DNA from: Salisediminibacterium halotolerans
GTDB lineage: Bacteria; Bacillota; Bacilli; Bacillales; Salisediminibacteriaceae
DNA length: 64,000 nt
Assembly (NCBI RefSeq): GCF_003814815.1
Contig: NZ_RKQQ01000001.1
Span: 496,001 to 560,000 of the forward strand
Direction: 5' to 3'
Under the pieces are notes generated by a model, which saw nothing but the letters and a program-made list of their open reading frames with translations, did no database searches and was not told the DNA's origin. The translations under genes were made by a program, and so were the position numbers. Below, piece after piece: positions 10,327 to 21,853 of the stretch (its first letter is position 1; every line of letters starts with the position of its first letter).

Positions 10327-10698
10327 TCATTGCGGATGTTTGCCGAACAGCTCGCGCACTTGTTCGCGCACATCATTGATATCAAACGGTTTCGCTAAAT
10401 ACGTCCGCGCCCCGAGCGCCATCGCTTCTTGAATAAGCTCGTGCTCGCCGTATGCCGTCATCATTAATACATCCGTCATCAGCTTGCCTTCACGCATCTC
10501 CCGGAGAATTTCCACGCCGTTCATCCCGGGTATCTTTAAGTCCAGCATCACAAGGTCAATCGTTTGATTATTCAGAAGGCGAAGTGTCTCGTTGCCGTTT
10601 GCAGCTTCGAGGACCGTATAGCCTTCACTTTCAAACACCCGGCGCAACAGCGCTCTGATCCCGAACTGATCATCGACAACCAACACTGTTTTACTCAT
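10327..10698 (-). CDS. spo0F: Sporulation phosphorelay response regulator Spo0F
   Basis: Single-domain receiver that takes phosphate from Kin sensor kinases and hands it to Spo0B. The 123-residue protein has the acidic pair in VVDDQFGIRALL, the phospho-acceptor Asp53 in MLDLKIPGMNG, threonine in MMTAYGE, and lysine in LAKPFD. The DDQFGIR and KPFDI signatures distinguish it from CheY. Start ATG 10698 is favoured because AGGAGCG lies ten bases upstream; a TTG nine bases earlier would be too close to it. Neighbours fbaA, ywjG and pyrG match B. subtilis. Confidence 0.95.
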   Translation of the reverse strand: MSKTVLVVDDQFGIRALLRRVFESEGYTVLEAANGNETLRLLNNQTIDLVMLDLKIPGMNGVEILREMREGKLMTDVLMMTAYGEHELIQEAMALGARTYLAKPFDINDVREQVRELFGKHPQ

Positions 10699-10735
10699 GG
10701 CAGTCAAACGCTCCTTTATTTACCTATTTTTTACC

Positions 10736-10764
10736 ATTGTAAACAATTTCCGAAACAAATACAA
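10736..10764 (-). promoter_or_regulatory. Predicted spo0F promoter
   Basis: On the minus strand TTGTAT (10759-10764) and TACAAT (10736-10741) are 17 bases apart, a sigma-A layout. A sigma-H site, known for spo0F in B. subtilis, was not convincingly seen. Confidence 0.4.
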
Positions 10765-10796
10765 TCGAAAACAACTCACTTGAAAGGGGGAAAAGC

Positions 10797-11336
10797 ATGA
10801 AGATATTCACCACCCAACTCCAAGGACTGCTTGCGAAAAATGAACCGGACGAAGACACGCTTGAAGACGCCGCCCGCATCATCTGCCAGGCGATCACAAG
10901 CGATGGAGACCTGTATATTTGGAGCGAAGGCGATCTCGCCGGACTGAGCGTCCAAGCCCTATCCGGGAGCGATCCGTTAAAAGATTGCCGGGAACTGACA
11001 AGCGATCACCTCCCGCATCTCAGCCCGCTCGACACCCTCATCCTTGCCAGTGCAGACCGCCAAAGCCCGGCCGGGAAAAACCTCGTACAGGCAGCGAATC
11101 ATGCCGGAACCCGCCTGATCGGGATCACGTCGGACTCGCCGCTCGATGAAAACCACGGCGCTCCGTGGACGGATAAGGCGGATGTTATATTATCCAACGG
11201 TGTGAAACAAGGGCTGATTCCGCAAGACGACGGAAGCCGGATCGGAACGCCGCATCTTTTAGCCGCTCTCTATCTCTACTATCCGCTTTATTTCGCCGTG
11301 ACAGAAATTCTCGAAGACATTGACGAGACCGATTAA
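10797..11336 (+). CDS. DUF2529 family protein (YwjG-like)
   Basis: A 179-residue protein of unknown function. Position between spo0F and pyrG and overall sequence match the YwjG/DUF2529 family of Bacillus. The sequence suggests a sugar-isomerase (SIS)-like fold: DLYIWSEGD and LDTLILASADRQS, then RLIGITSDSP, resemble alternating strands and phosphate-binding turns; this is inference. The start is ATG 10797 after AAAGGGGG. It diverges from spo0F and faces pyrG, with repeat copy 1 in between. Confidence 0.8.
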   Translation: MKIFTTQLQGLLAKNEPDEDTLEDAARIICQAITSDGDLYIWSEGDLAGLSVQALSGSDPLKDCRELTSDHLPHLSPLDTLILASADRQSPAGKNLVQAANHAGTRLIGITSDSPLDENHGAPWTDKADVILSNGVKQGLIPQDDGSRIGTPHLLAALYLYYPLYFAVTEILEDIDETD

Positions 11337-11338
11337 AA

Positions 11339-11367
11339 AACAGCCTGCCTTATCCGGGCGGGCTGTT
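11339..11367 (+). terminator. Terminator hairpin after ywjG-like gene (outer copy beside repeat copy 1)
   Basis: AACAGCCTGCC pairs with GGGCGGGCTGTT (one wobble). Nearly the same hairpin recurs at 11847-11875 on the other side of repeat copy 1. Confidence 0.8.
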
Positions 11368-11846
11368 CTAATCTGTCGACAAACGATTATTTTGGTGTCA
11401 GCCATGAATCCACTACCCTCCGCTTGCCCCGGGCAAGGACTCAGCTAGTATTCGGCGGCCTCAGACCGCCGAATCCGGATCTTCGTCTCTTGCTTTCCCG
11501 GAGGCGTCGGAGGAGTGGATGCATGGCTTCTTTTTTATCAATACACTCGCTTCAAAAAAGAGGATGACCCAGCATCCCGGCTTTCTCCAAGCGGCGATGG
11601 AAACACGGCGAGGTCTTGTCGAGCCGATGTTGCTCAGGTGCCTGTGGTAGATAGCGAGATAGACGAGACCCTGCAGGGCGTCAGCCCGAAGCGGCTCGGC
11701 GCTCGCCCGCGGACTAGTAAGACACGGCGAAGTCTTATTGAGCCGATGTCGCAGTGATACCTTCAGGTGAAAGAAGCCGGACGATGCGTAGTCATCCGTT
11801 CCTTTTAATAGGACATCTAACGATGTCATGACTTTGTCTATACTCT
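11368..11846 (-). repeat. Structured terminator-associated repeat, copy 1 (longest, about 480 bp)
   Basis: Read on the minus strand, it starts TTAGAGTATAGACAAAG and ends near TTTGTCGACAG, an imperfect inverted pair. Hairpin I (outer GGATGAC/GTCATCC) follows the left end and has a greatly enlarged tip. The tip contains two copies of a 31-nt sub-repeat, at 11603-11633 and 11722-11752, with four differences. The 127-nt core lies at 11401-11527 and closes with GCCATG/CATGGC. A terminator hairpin flanks both ends. No credible coding frame was found. Confidence 0.85.
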
Positions 11847-11875
11847 AACAGCCCGCCTTATCCGGGCGGGCTGGT
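11847..11875 (-). terminator. pyrG terminator hairpin (inner copy beside repeat copy 1)
   Basis: AACAGCCCGCC and GGGCGGGCTGGT, three bases after the pyrG stop, differ from the hairpin at 11339-11367 at two positions. The pair looks like a duplicated hairpin. Confidence 0.75.
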
Positions 11876-11877
11876 CG

Positions 11878-13633
<1,756 letters not shown>

Positions 13634-13640
13634 GCAAACA

Positions 13641-14207
13641 TTATAATTCGTCGTCTTCATTATTTACCGGATCTTGCGAATCCGATTCAGCAGTTTCCTC
13701 GGTTTCTTCACCGCTGTCCGCTTCGTCGTCTTCCTCAGAAACTTCATCCGGGAATGATTCTGTCTCGTCATCGAGTTCGTCGAAATCGGTATCTTCTTCA
13801 GTAGCAAGACTGTCGAGTTCATCTTCGAGATTTTCGAATTCATCAAAATCGCCGAGGTCATCATCTTCAAAAACATCTTCGTCCTCAGCTTTATCTTTCG
13901 CACGCTGCTTGCGTTCTTTCATCGCGTCGTGGGACATATCTTCTTCGGTCTGGTCAATCGGATACCACGTGCGAAGCCCCCAGTTGCTGTTCCCGAGGTT
14001 TACAAAGCGGCCGTCGAGCGACATCTCCGTGTATAAATGCGCGATCCGCTTCGTCGTTTGTTCTTCTGTCAAACCCTTCACTTCTGCAACCTTTTTTAAC
14101 AAATCGTGATAGTTCAATGTGCTCCCCTGCTCGCGGAGCGTTTCGTGCGCGATGTCGAGCATCGCGACTTCACGTAGTTGTTCGTCCGTGTAATCGGCGT
14201 ATTTCAT
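13641..14207 (-). CDS. rpoE: RNA polymerase delta subunit
   Basis: Delta increases RNA polymerase recycling and promoter selectivity in Firmicutes. The 188-residue protein has the N-terminal HARE-HTH winged domain (about residues 1-90, ending near LRTWYPID), then a basic stretch RKQRAK. An extremely acidic low-complexity tail of about 90 residues follows, rich in Asp, Glu and Ser. This two-part build is diagnostic. It is upstream of pyrG, as in B. subtilis. The acidic tail is somewhat longer than the B. subtilis one (173 residues in total there). Confidence 0.95.
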   Translation of the reverse strand: MKYADYTDEQLREVAMLDIAHETLREQGSTLNYHDLLKKVAEVKGLTEEQTTKRIAHLYTEMSLDGRFVNLGNSNWGLRTWYPIDQTEEDMSHDAMKERKQRAKDKAEDEDVFEDDDLGDFDEFENLEDELDSLATEEDTDFDELDDETESFPDEVSEEDDEADSGEETEETAESDSQDPVNNEDDEL

Positions 14208-14325
14208 CGTTCCACTTCCTTTCTCTCATTCATCCTGCTTTATCATCAAGGTCAGCAGCACCTTGGCTACGCTTCCTGTTTTTCATACCCTCCATTATAA
14301 ACACAAAACCGGATCGTTTTCCAGC

Positions 14326-14364
14326 AAAAAATTACGGCGGAAAGAGAATTTCTCTTCCGCCGTA
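14326..14364 (-). terminator. Terminator after icmF operon
   Basis: ACGGCGGAAGAGAA pairs with TTCTCTTTCCGCCGT with one extra base, followed by AATTTTTTG on the minus strand. It ends the acyl-CoA operon before rpoE. Confidence 0.8.
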
Positions 14365-14368
14365 AACA

Positions 14369-17300
14369 TTAAATATTGCGCCGATATTGCCCGCCGACTT
14401 CATACAGCGCTGAGGTGATTTGACCGAGACTCGCAACCCGGACAGTGTTTAACAGTTCGGCAAAAACATTTCCGCCGGTTAAAGCGGTCTGCTGCAGCTG
14501 CGCCAGCGCTTGCGGCGCTTCTTCTGCATGACGTTCTTGAAAATCACGCAGTCTTTTAATCTGATTTTCCTTTTCTTCAATCGAAGCACGCGCCAGCTCC
14601 ATGCCGGCATTCACATCCGGGTCTTCGCGCGGGTTCAAATACGTGTTGACACCGATGATCGGAAGCTCGCCGCTGTGTTTTTTCGTTTCATACAAGTGCG
14701 ATTCTTGCTGAATTTTTCCCCGCTGATATTGTGTCTCCATTGCACCGAGAACCCCGCCGCGATCAGAAATCCGCTCAAGTTCAGCAAGCACTGCCTCTTC
14801 GACTAAATCGGTCAGCTCTTCGATAATGAACGCCCCTTGCAAAGGGTTTTCATTTTTCGCAAGGCCCATTTCTTTTGTAATAATCATCTGAATCGCCATT
14901 GCCCGGCGGACGCTCTCTTCCGTCGGCGTTGTCACCGCCTCGTCGTAAGCGTTCGTATGAAGCGAGTTGCAATTGTCATAGATCGCCATCAGCGCCTGGA
15001 GTGTTGTGCGGATATCATTGAAATCCACTTCCATCGCATGCAGCGACCGGCCCGATGTCTGAATATGATATTTCAGTTTTTGACTGCGATCGTTCGCGCC
15101 GTATTTATCCTTCATTGTGACCGCCCAAATACGCCGCGCCACGCGTCCAATCACCGAATATTCCGGGTCGAGTCCGTTGGAGAAAAAATAAGAAAGATTG
15201 CCGGCAAACTCATCGATGTCCATTCCCCGGCTTAAATAATACTCGACGTACGTAAAACCGTTTGCGAGCGTAAATGCCAATTGACTGATCGGATTCGCGC
15301 CCGCTTCGGCGATATGATAACCGCTGATTGAAACAGAATAGTAATTTCTTACCTTATTGTCGATAAAAAACTGCTGAATATCGCCCATCATCCTGAGCGC
15401 GAACTCGGTGGAAAAGATGCACGTGTTTTGACCTTGGTCTTCTTTTAAAATATCCGCCTGTACCGTTCCGCGCACAACAGACATTGTCTCGCCGGCGATT
15501 TGCGCCGCTTCGTCAGCTGTCGGTTCGCGTTCGTGTTCAGTTTGGAATGTTTCCAGCTGCTGATCAATCGCAGTATTCATAAACATCGCCAAAATCATCG
15601 GCGCCGGCCCGTTAATTGTCATCGACACCGACGTCAGCGGCGACGTTAAATCAAACCCGTCATAGAGCACTTTCATATCATCGAGCGTGCAGATGCTCAC
15701 ACCGCTTTCGCCGACTTTGCCGTAAATATCAGGACGGCGGCCGGGATCTTCGCCGTAAAGCGTCACGGAATCAAACGCTGTTGACAGCCGCTTGGCGTTA
15801 TCATCTTTCGATAAATAATGAAAGCGCCGATTCGTTTTGGCCGGACCGCCTTCACCGGCAAATTGGCGTTTCGGATCTTCGCCTTTTCGCTTAAACGGAA
15901 ATACACCTGCTGTATAGGGAAATTCCCCGGGCACGTTTTCCTTGCGAATCCAAGCTAAAACCTCGCCGTAATCTTTGTACGAAGGAAGCGCGACTTTAGG
16001 AATCACCGTGCCTGACAGGGTAACGGTATTCAGTTCGGTGACGACCTCTTCGTCCCGGACGGTTACTGTGTAGGTATCTTGTTGATAGCGCGCTTTTTTA
16101 TCCTCCCAGTCTGCGAGCGCCGTGATCGCTTCAGCGTCCAATTGATCGCGATAATAATCGCGCCAGCTTAAGAGCGCTTCTTGTTCCGGCGCATCTGCCA
16201 GCACTTCTGCTGCGCCGTCCAGCTGATACCAGCGCCTCGCCAGTTCCGCTAATGCTTCTGTCCGGCTGTGATACGAACGGACCGTTCTCGCAATTTCCCG
16301 CAAATATTGAATTTGCTCCGGCGGAATCACCGCATTTCGCTCGGCAATGTGTTCGCCTTTGCCGAGCGCTGATTCCCAGCTTGTGCCCGCCGTCTCATTG
16401 ATCGTTCTGACCAGCTCATAGAACAGCCGGTTCGTCCCGGAATCATGAAATTGGCTGGCCATCGTGCCGAATACCGGCATGTCTTCCGGCTTTTCCGAAA
16501 AACGCAAACGACTGCGCTGAAACTGTTTACGTACTTCCCTGAGCGCATCTTCCGATCCCTTTCGGTCAAACTTGTTGATCGCAATGAGATCGGCAAAGTC
16601 GATCATATCGATTTTTTCCAGCTGCGACGGCGCGCCAAACTCGCTCGTCATTACATAGAGCGACACGTCGGCAACATCGGCAATCGCGGCATCGCCTTGG
16701 CCGATGCCGCTCGTTTCGACGATGATCAAATCGTAGCCCGCCCGTTTCACAACCGGAAGCGCTTCTTCAATCGCTTTTGACAGCTCCTGGCGGCTGTCGC
16801 GCGTCGCCATCGAGCGCATGTACACGCTGTCTGTCGCGATCGCATTCATGCGAATCCGGTCTCCCAGCAAAGCGCCGCCGGTTTTTTTCTTTGTCGGATC
16901 AACAGACAAAATCGCCGTTTTTTTCTCGGGAAACTCGATGAGAAAGCGGCGGACAAGTTCGTCGGTCAACGAACTCTTCCCCGCTCCTCCCGTGCCGGTA
17001 ATGCCTAAAACGGGCGGCTCTTTATCAGCTGCCGACGCTTGTTCCAATGCTTGATCGAGCCGGCTGCGATGTTCTTTTGCGAGTTTTTCGCCAAAAGCGT
17101 TCTTTTCAGCGAGTGTCACGTAACGCGCGACAGTATAAGCATCGGCATCCGCTAACTCCGGCAGACGCCCCGCTTTTTCCGCCGGGTCGAAATCACACGT
17201 TTGCACCATCTTGTCAATCATCCCTTGCAAGCCGTAAGTTCGCCCGTCTTCCGGCGAAAAAATCCAGCTGATGCCGTAATTATGCAGTTCGGCAATTTCT

Positions 17301-17614
17301 TTCGGGATGATCACGCCGCCTCCGCCGCCAAAAATATGAATGTGACCGGCCCCCTTTTTTTGCAGTTCATCGTACAAATATTTGAAGTATTCCATATGTC
17401 CGCCTTGATAAGACGAAATCGCAATGCCTTGAACATCTTCCTGCAGCGCTGCGCGGACAACTTCTTCAACTGAGCGGTTATGGCCTAAATGAATCACTTC
17501 AGCTCCTGATGCCTGGAGCATTCTGCGCATAATATTGATCGATGCATCGTGACCGTCAAATAAACTCGACGCCGTCACAAACCGTACCGGGTGAGCGGCT
17601 TTATATACACTCAT
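14369..17614 (-). CDS. icmF: Fused isobutyryl-CoA mutase with G-protein chaperone
   Basis: IcmF interconverts isobutyryl-CoA and n-butyryl-CoA using adenosylcobalamin. The 1081-residue protein carries an N-terminal B12-binding domain (DGHD at 20-23 with the cobalt-ligand histidine, SSYQGGH near 68, and a glycine run near 96). A MeaI-type GTPase follows with P-loop GTGGAGKSS ending near 215, then the large mutase TIM-barrel domain. Start ATG 17614 overlaps the meaB stop (ATGA) and follows GGAGGGG. Some members favour pivalyl-CoA or other branched acyl-CoAs; this was not resolved. Confidence 0.93.
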   Translation of the reverse strand: MSVYKAAHPVRFVTASSLFDGHDASINIMRRMLQASGAEVIHLGHNRSVEEVVRAALQEDVQGIAISSYQGGHMEYFKYLYDELQKKGAGHIHIFGGGGGVIIPKEIAELHNYGISWIFSPEDGRTYGLQGMIDKMVQTCDFDPAEKAGRLPELADADAYTVARYVTLAEKNAFGEKLAKEHRSRLDQALEQASAADKEPPVLGITGTGGAGKSSLTDELVRRFLIEFPEKKTAILSVDPTKKKTGGALLGDRIRMNAIATDSVYMRSMATRDSRQELSKAIEEALPVVKRAGYDLIIVETSGIGQGDAAIADVADVSLYVMTSEFGAPSQLEKIDMIDFADLIAINKFDRKGSEDALREVRKQFQRSRLRFSEKPEDMPVFGTMASQFHDSGTNRLFYELVRTINETAGTSWESALGKGEHIAERNAVIPPEQIQYLREIARTVRSYHSRTEALAELARRWYQLDGAAEVLADAPEQEALLSWRDYYRDQLDAEAITALADWEDKKARYQQDTYTVTVRDEEVVTELNTVTLSGTVIPKVALPSYKDYGEVLAWIRKENVPGEFPYTAGVFPFKRKGEDPKRQFAGEGGPAKTNRRFHYLSKDDNAKRLSTAFDSVTLYGEDPGRRPDIYGKVGESGVSICTLDDMKVLYDGFDLTSPLTSVSMTINGPAPMILAMFMNTAIDQQLETFQTEHEREPTADEAAQIAGETMSVVRGTVQADILKEDQGQNTCIFSTEFALRMMGDIQQFFIDNKVRNYYSVSISGYHIAEAGANPISQLAFTLANGFTYVEYYLSRGMDIDEFAGNLSYFFSNGLDPEYSVIGRVARRIWAVTMKDKYGANDRSQKLKYHIQTSGRSLHAMEVDFNDIRTTLQALMAIYDNCNSLHTNAYDEAVTTPTEESVRRAMAIQMIITKEMGLAKNENPLQGAFIIEELTDLVEEAVLAELERISDRGGVLGAMETQYQRGKIQQESHLYETKKHSGELPIIGVNTYLNPREDPDVNAGMELARASIEEKENQIKRLRDFQERHAEEAPQALAQLQQTALTGGNVFAELLNTVRVASLGQITSALYEVGGQYRRNI

Positions 17615-18585
17615 CGAGTCCCCTCCGTTTCCTCGTGATGATCTGATGTCGCGGTGATCTTCTTTCGCCAAGAACGGTAAATTTCATCGGCCAAGTCATA
17701 CGGATCCGCTTCGTTCTCTTCGCTGCCTTTGACAGCTTCGGCAATGAACGGCCGCCATTCGGCTTCTGCCCGTTCCGTCACTCGCCGGGTGACTTCTGCT
17801 TCGAGCCGGCCTTTGCGGCGGGTCTGTTTTTCACCGCTCTCTGCCAGATGCAGGCGGTGACGGCCGATCGCTTCGGCTAATGCTTCGATTCCTTTTTGCT
17901 CGGTTGCCACCGCTTCAATGACCGGCGGCTGCCACGGGCTGTTTGATTTCGTCAAATGAAGGAGATCTTCCAGCTCGCTTTTCAGCTGCGGCACACCGGG
18001 AAGGTCAGCTTTATTAATCACAAATAAATCGGCGATCTCCATAATCCCGGCTTTAAACGCCTGAATGACATCGCCTCCCGAGGGGTATAACACGAGCGCA
18101 ATCGTGTCGGCTGCCTGCATAATATCCAGTTCGGATTGACCGACGCCGACGGTTTCGATCACAATTTCATCGTAGCCCGCCGCGTCCATGAGCCGGACGG
18201 CATCCAGACACGCTTCGCTCAATCCCCCTAAACTTCCGCGCGTGCCCATACTTCGGACAAACACTCCGCTGTCGCCTTCGTGATCGCGCAAACGTACTCG
18301 GTCGCCAAGCAGCGCCCCGCCGGAAAACGGACTCGTCGGGTCAATCGCGATCACGCCGACCGTTTTGTCGGCAGCGCGGAACTGTTTGACCAGTCCGCTC
18401 ACGAGCGAACTTTTGCCGGATCCCGGCGAGCCGGTCATTCCGGTAATGTGCGCCCGGCCCGTCGACGAATAAACCGCCTTCATCCAAGCGCGGTGTTCCG
18501 CTGTCCGGTTTTCCGCGGCGGAAATCGCCCGGGCGAGGGGGCGCTGTTCGCCGTTTAACAGCGCTTGAACCTCTGTTGGTTTCAT
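17611..18585 (-). CDS. meaB: MeaB/ArgK-type GTPase chaperone of a B12-dependent mutase
   Basis: G3E-family GTPase that protects and reloads acyl-CoA mutases with adenosylcobalamin. The 324-residue protein has the P-loop [11 protein letters not shown] at about 50-60, a DPTSPF switch-like segment, the metal-binding ETVGVGQSE, and the specificity motif NKAD. It overlaps icmF by four bases. IcmF already has its own G domain, so a free MeaB is either a helper for a separate methylmalonyl-CoA mutase encoded elsewhere or a second chaperone for IcmF; the sequence does not decide. Confidence 0.92.
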   Translation of the reverse strand: MKPTEVQALLNGEQRPLARAISAAENRTAEHRAWMKAVYSSTGRAHITGMTGSPGSGKSSLVSGLVKQFRAADKTVGVIAIDPTSPFSGGALLGDRVRLRDHEGDSGVFVRSMGTRGSLGGLSEACLDAVRLMDAAGYDEIVIETVGVGQSELDIMQAADTIALVLYPSGGDVIQAFKAGIMEIADLFVINKADLPGVPQLKSELEDLLHLTKSNSPWQPPVIEAVATEQKGIEALAEAIGRHRLHLAESGEKQTRRKGRLEAEVTRRVTERAEAEWRPFIAEAVKGSEENEADPYDLADEIYRSWRKKITATSDHHEETEGTR

Positions 18586-18608
18586 CGCCGCTCCGTCCTT
18601 TCTTGACT

Positions 18609-19754
18609 TCAGCTTTCCTGCATCAGCATTTTCGAAATAACGAGGCGCTGAATCTCATTGGTCCCTTCATAAATCTGCGTGATTTTTGCATCGCGCATAT
18701 AACGCTCGACGGGGTAATCTTTCGTATACCCGTAACCGCCAAAGACTTGCACAGCTTCCGTTGTTACTTCCATCGCCGAATCGCCCGCCATTAATTTTGA
18801 CATCGCTGACGCTTTGCCGTAAGGTTTGCCTTCGCTTTCAAGCCAAGCCGCTTGATATGTCAAGAGACGCGACGCTTCGATTTTCGTTGCCATATCGGCG
18901 AGCTTAAACGCCACGCCTTGCTGCGAGCCGATCGGCTTGCCGAACTGTTTACGTTCTTTTGCATAGTCCGCCGCCGCATCGAGCGCGCCTTGGGCAATTC
19001 CGACCGCTTGCGCGGCAATACCGTTGCGGCCGCCGTCGAGCGTCATCATCGCGATTTTAAACCCTTCTCCCTCTTCGCCGAGCCGATTTTCTTTCGGCAC
19101 CCGGACACCGTCGAAGATGATCTCTAGCGTCGGCGACGAGCGGATGCCGAGCTTTTTTTCTTTTTTGCCCATTGAAAACCCGGGCATGCCTTTTTCGACG
19201 ATGAACGCCGTTGCTCCTTTATGTTTTTCTTCCGGCGCGGTCATCGCAAACACGATGTAAATGTCCGCTTCGCCGCCGTTTGTGATGTATATTTTTGAAC
19301 CGTCCAAAATGTAATCGTCGCCGTCTTTTTTCGCTGTCGTCTTCATCGAGGCTGCGTCACTGCCGGAACCGGGTTCGGTCAGACCGTAAGCGCCCATTTT
19401 TGTGCCTTGTGCGAGCGGGGTTAAGTACGTTTGCTTCTGTTCTTCTGTTCCGAATGTATACAGCGGCCAGCCCGCCAGTGAAATGTGCGCGGATAGCGTC
19501 ACCCCGGTCGAGCCGCATACGCGGGATAGTTCTTCTACCGCGATCACATAACTTAAGTAGTCGGCACCGATTCCGCCGTATTCTTCCGGCCAGGGAATTC
19601 CGGTCAAACCGAGCTCGGCCATCTGATCGAAAATCTCCCGGTCAAACCGCTCTTCTTCATCGCGTTCAGCAGCCGTCGGTTCCACCTCGTTTTTCGCAAA
19701 GTCCCGCACCATTTTACGGATCATTTCCTGTTCATCGGTTAATTGAAATTGCAT
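18609..19754 (-). CDS. Acyl-CoA dehydrogenase, short/branched chain (AcdA-like)
   Basis: FAD enzyme that forms the 2,3 double bond of short acyl-CoAs and passes electrons to ETF. The 381-residue protein shows the FAD-contacting [13 protein letters not shown] and YITNGG, and the catalytic base Glu363 in [11 protein letters not shown]. It takes the relative place of B. subtilis acdA (between fadF and rpoE). Start ATG 19754 follows GGAGTGG; a GTG nine bases earlier overlaps that site. It is likely specific for butyryl- or isobutyryl-CoA given the IcmF neighbour. Confidence 0.9.
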   Translation of the reverse strand: MQFQLTDEQEMIRKMVRDFAKNEVEPTAAERDEEERFDREIFDQMAELGLTGIPWPEEYGGIGADYLSYVIAVEELSRVCGSTGVTLSAHISLAGWPLYTFGTEEQKQTYLTPLAQGTKMGAYGLTEPGSGSDAASMKTTAKKDGDDYILDGSKIYITNGGEADIYIVFAMTAPEEKHKGATAFIVEKGMPGFSMGKKEKKLGIRSSPTLEIIFDGVRVPKENRLGEEGEGFKIAMMTLDGGRNGIAAQAVGIAQGALDAAADYAKERKQFGKPIGSQQGVAFKLADMATKIEASRLLTYQAAWLESEGKPYGKASAMSKLMAGDSAMEVTTEAVQVFGGYGYTKDYPVERYMRDAKITQIYEGTNEIQRLVISKMLMQES

Positions 19755-19790
19755 GACACCCACTCCTTCCGTTGAATAAGCCTTGCACCT

Positions 19791-20933
19791 TTATGATCGT
19801 AACAGCGCGTTGCTGATCACGATGCGCTGGATTTCGTTTGTGCCTTCGTAAATTTGGGTCACCTTTGCATCGCGGAAAAACCGCTCGACAGGATAATCTT
19901 TCGTGTAGCCGTATCCGCCGAAAATTTGCACCGCGTCAATCGCTGTATTCATCGCCGTATCGGACGCATACATTTTCGCCATCGCCGCTTGCTGTCCGAC
20001 GTGCACTCCTCGCTCATATAAGTCCGCCGCCTGATACGTTAACAGTTTTGCGGCTTCAACCGCCGTCGCCATTTCCGCGAGCTTGAAGCCGACACCTTGG
20101 TGCATGCCGATCGGTTTGTCGAACTGGCGGCGCTGTTTTGCGTACGTTTGCGCCTCGTGCAATGCTCCTTCGGCGATGCCCAAAGCTTGCGCTGCAATTC
20201 CGATCCGGCCGGCATTCAAGTTTGCCATCGCAATACGGAACCCTTCGCCTTCAGTTCCGAGCCGATTCGCCGCCGCAACCCGGCAGTCTTCAAACGCCAG
20301 CCCCGTCGTATTCGAGCCGCGCATCCCCATTTTGTTCTCTTTCGCCAAGACGGAAAATCCCGGCGTTCCGTCTTCGACTATAAACGCGCTCACTCCTTTA
20401 TAGCCGGCTTCAGGATCCGTTTTGGCAAACACGATGTACGTTCCCGCCTGTCCGCCGTTTGTCACCCACGCTTTCGAACCGTTTAAAACATAGTCGTCTC
20501 CGTCACGGACAGCGGTTGTTTTCATCGCTGCCGCATCGCTGCCTGCTCCCGGTTCTGACAAAGCGAACGCGCCGATCATCCCGCCGGAAGCGAGGCGCGG
20601 GATAAACCGCTGCTTCTGTTCATCTGTGCCGAAAAGCCAAATCGGGTTCGTTCCGACAGAGGTGTGCACAGACAAAATCAGCCCGACCGAAGCGTTCACT
20701 TTGGACAGTTCATGAATTGCTGCGATATAAGAAGGAAAATCCATCCCCGCTCCGCTGTATTCTTCCGGAAGCGGAATCCCCATCAAGCCGAGCGATCCCA
20801 TCTGCCGGATCAGGTCTTCCGGGAACTCATCTGTCGTTTCCATATGTTCTGTTGCCGGCCGCACTTGTTCTTCGGCAAACTGGCGGACCATCCGCCGCAT
20901 CATATCCTGTTCGTCGCTCCAATTAAGATTCAT
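19791..20933 (-). CDS. Acyl-CoA dehydrogenase, second paralogue
   Basis: A 380-residue homologue of the next gene (18609-19754), with ALSEPGAGSDAAA, WVTNGG and the catalytic Glu363 in [11 protein letters not shown]. The two copies differ clearly, so they are not a recent duplication; one may act on straight butyryl-CoA and the other on a branched substrate produced around IcmF. The start ATG 20933 follows GGGAGGGG. The gene is 15 bases after hbd and 36 before the next dehydrogenase, in one operon. Confidence 0.9.
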   Translation of the reverse strand: MNLNWSDEQDMMRRMVRQFAEEQVRPATEHMETTDEFPEDLIRQMGSLGLMGIPLPEEYSGAGMDFPSYIAAIHELSKVNASVGLILSVHTSVGTNPIWLFGTDEQKQRFIPRLASGGMIGAFALSEPGAGSDAAAMKTTAVRDGDDYVLNGSKAWVTNGGQAGTYIVFAKTDPEAGYKGVSAFIVEDGTPGFSVLAKENKMGMRGSNTTGLAFEDCRVAAANRLGTEGEGFRIAMANLNAGRIGIAAQALGIAEGALHEAQTYAKQRRQFDKPIGMHQGVGFKLAEMATAVEAAKLLTYQAADLYERGVHVGQQAAMAKMYASDTAMNTAIDAVQIFGGYGYTKDYPVERFFRDAKVTQIYEGTNEIQRIVISNALLRS

Positions 20934-20948
20934 AACACCCCTCCCGGG

Positions 20949-21803
20949 TCAGCTGTTATAGGTATAAAATCCGCGGCCCGTTTTTTTGCCGAGCCAGCCT
21001 GCCTGCACATACTGGCGCAATAGCGGACAAGGCCGGTATTTATCATCGCCGAAGCCGTCGTGAAGTACTTCCATAATATACAAACACGTGTCGAGACCGA
21101 TGAAATCAGCGAGCGTTAACGGCCCCATCGGGTGATTCATCCCGAGTTTCATGACTTCATCGATATCTTTCGGTGTGGCGACACCTTCATAAACGGTGAA
21201 TATCGCTTCGTTGATCATCGGCATCAGCACCCGGTTGGAGACAAATCCGGGAAAGTCGTTGACTTCCACAGGCGTTTTTCCTAATGATTCAGAAACGTTT
21301 TTGACGGTTTCAAACGTGCTGTCGTCTGTCTGCAGCCCGCGGATGATTTCAATCAATGTCATCACCGGAACCGGGTTCATAAAGTGCATGCCGATTACTT
21401 TTTCCGCCCGGCTTGTTTCGGCGGCGATTTCGGTAATCGGCAGCGACGAGGTGTTCGTAGCAAGAACGGCGTGCTCCGGGGCAAAACTGTCCAGCTGCGA
21501 AAAGATCGTCTTTTTCACGTCGAGATTTTCCACCGCTGCTTCAATAATCAAATCGGCATGTTCGGCATTGCTGATCGTTGACGAGGCATAGACTCTGCGG
21601 AGAATCCGGTCTACGTCCGAATCAGACAGCCGGTCTTTTTCTACGTCGCGCTTCAGCCGTTTGCGGATCGTTTGAATCCCGTCTTCAACAACTTTTTCTT
21701 TCGTATCATGCAAGATCACTTCATAGCCGGAATACGCACACACTTGTGCTATACCTGCGCCCATTTGTCCTGCTCCGACGACCATGATTTGTTTGATCTT
21801 CAT
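20949..21803 (-). CDS. hbd: 3-hydroxybutyryl-CoA dehydrogenase
   Basis: Oxidises 3-hydroxyacyl-CoA to acetoacetyl-CoA, or the reverse, with NAD(P). The 284-residue protein opens with the Rossmann motif VVGAGQMGAGIAQ, carries the HFMNPVPVM segment with catalytic histidine, and ends with the helical HCDH C-domain containing GPLTLADFIGLD. Length fits the PaaH/MmgB single-function type. In this operon it stands between thiolase and two acyl-CoA dehydrogenases; a crotonase for the hydration step is missing from the operon. Confidence 0.93.
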   Translation of the reverse strand: MKIKQIMVVGAGQMGAGIAQVCAYSGYEVILHDTKEKVVEDGIQTIRKRLKRDVEKDRLSDSDVDRILRRVYASSTISNAEHADLIIEAAVENLDVKKTIFSQLDSFAPEHAVLATNTSSLPITEIAAETSRAEKVIGMHFMNPVPVMTLIEIIRGLQTDDSTFETVKNVSESLGKTPVEVNDFPGFVSNRVLMPMINEAIFTVYEGVATPKDIDEVMKLGMNHPMGPLTLADFIGLDTCLYIMEVLHDGFGDDKYRPCPLLRQYVQAGWLGKKTGRGFYTYNS

Positions 21804-21853
21804 CTTCTCACCCTTTCTTTCCGGTATCGAACGTCAGCTATCGGCCGGACGAA

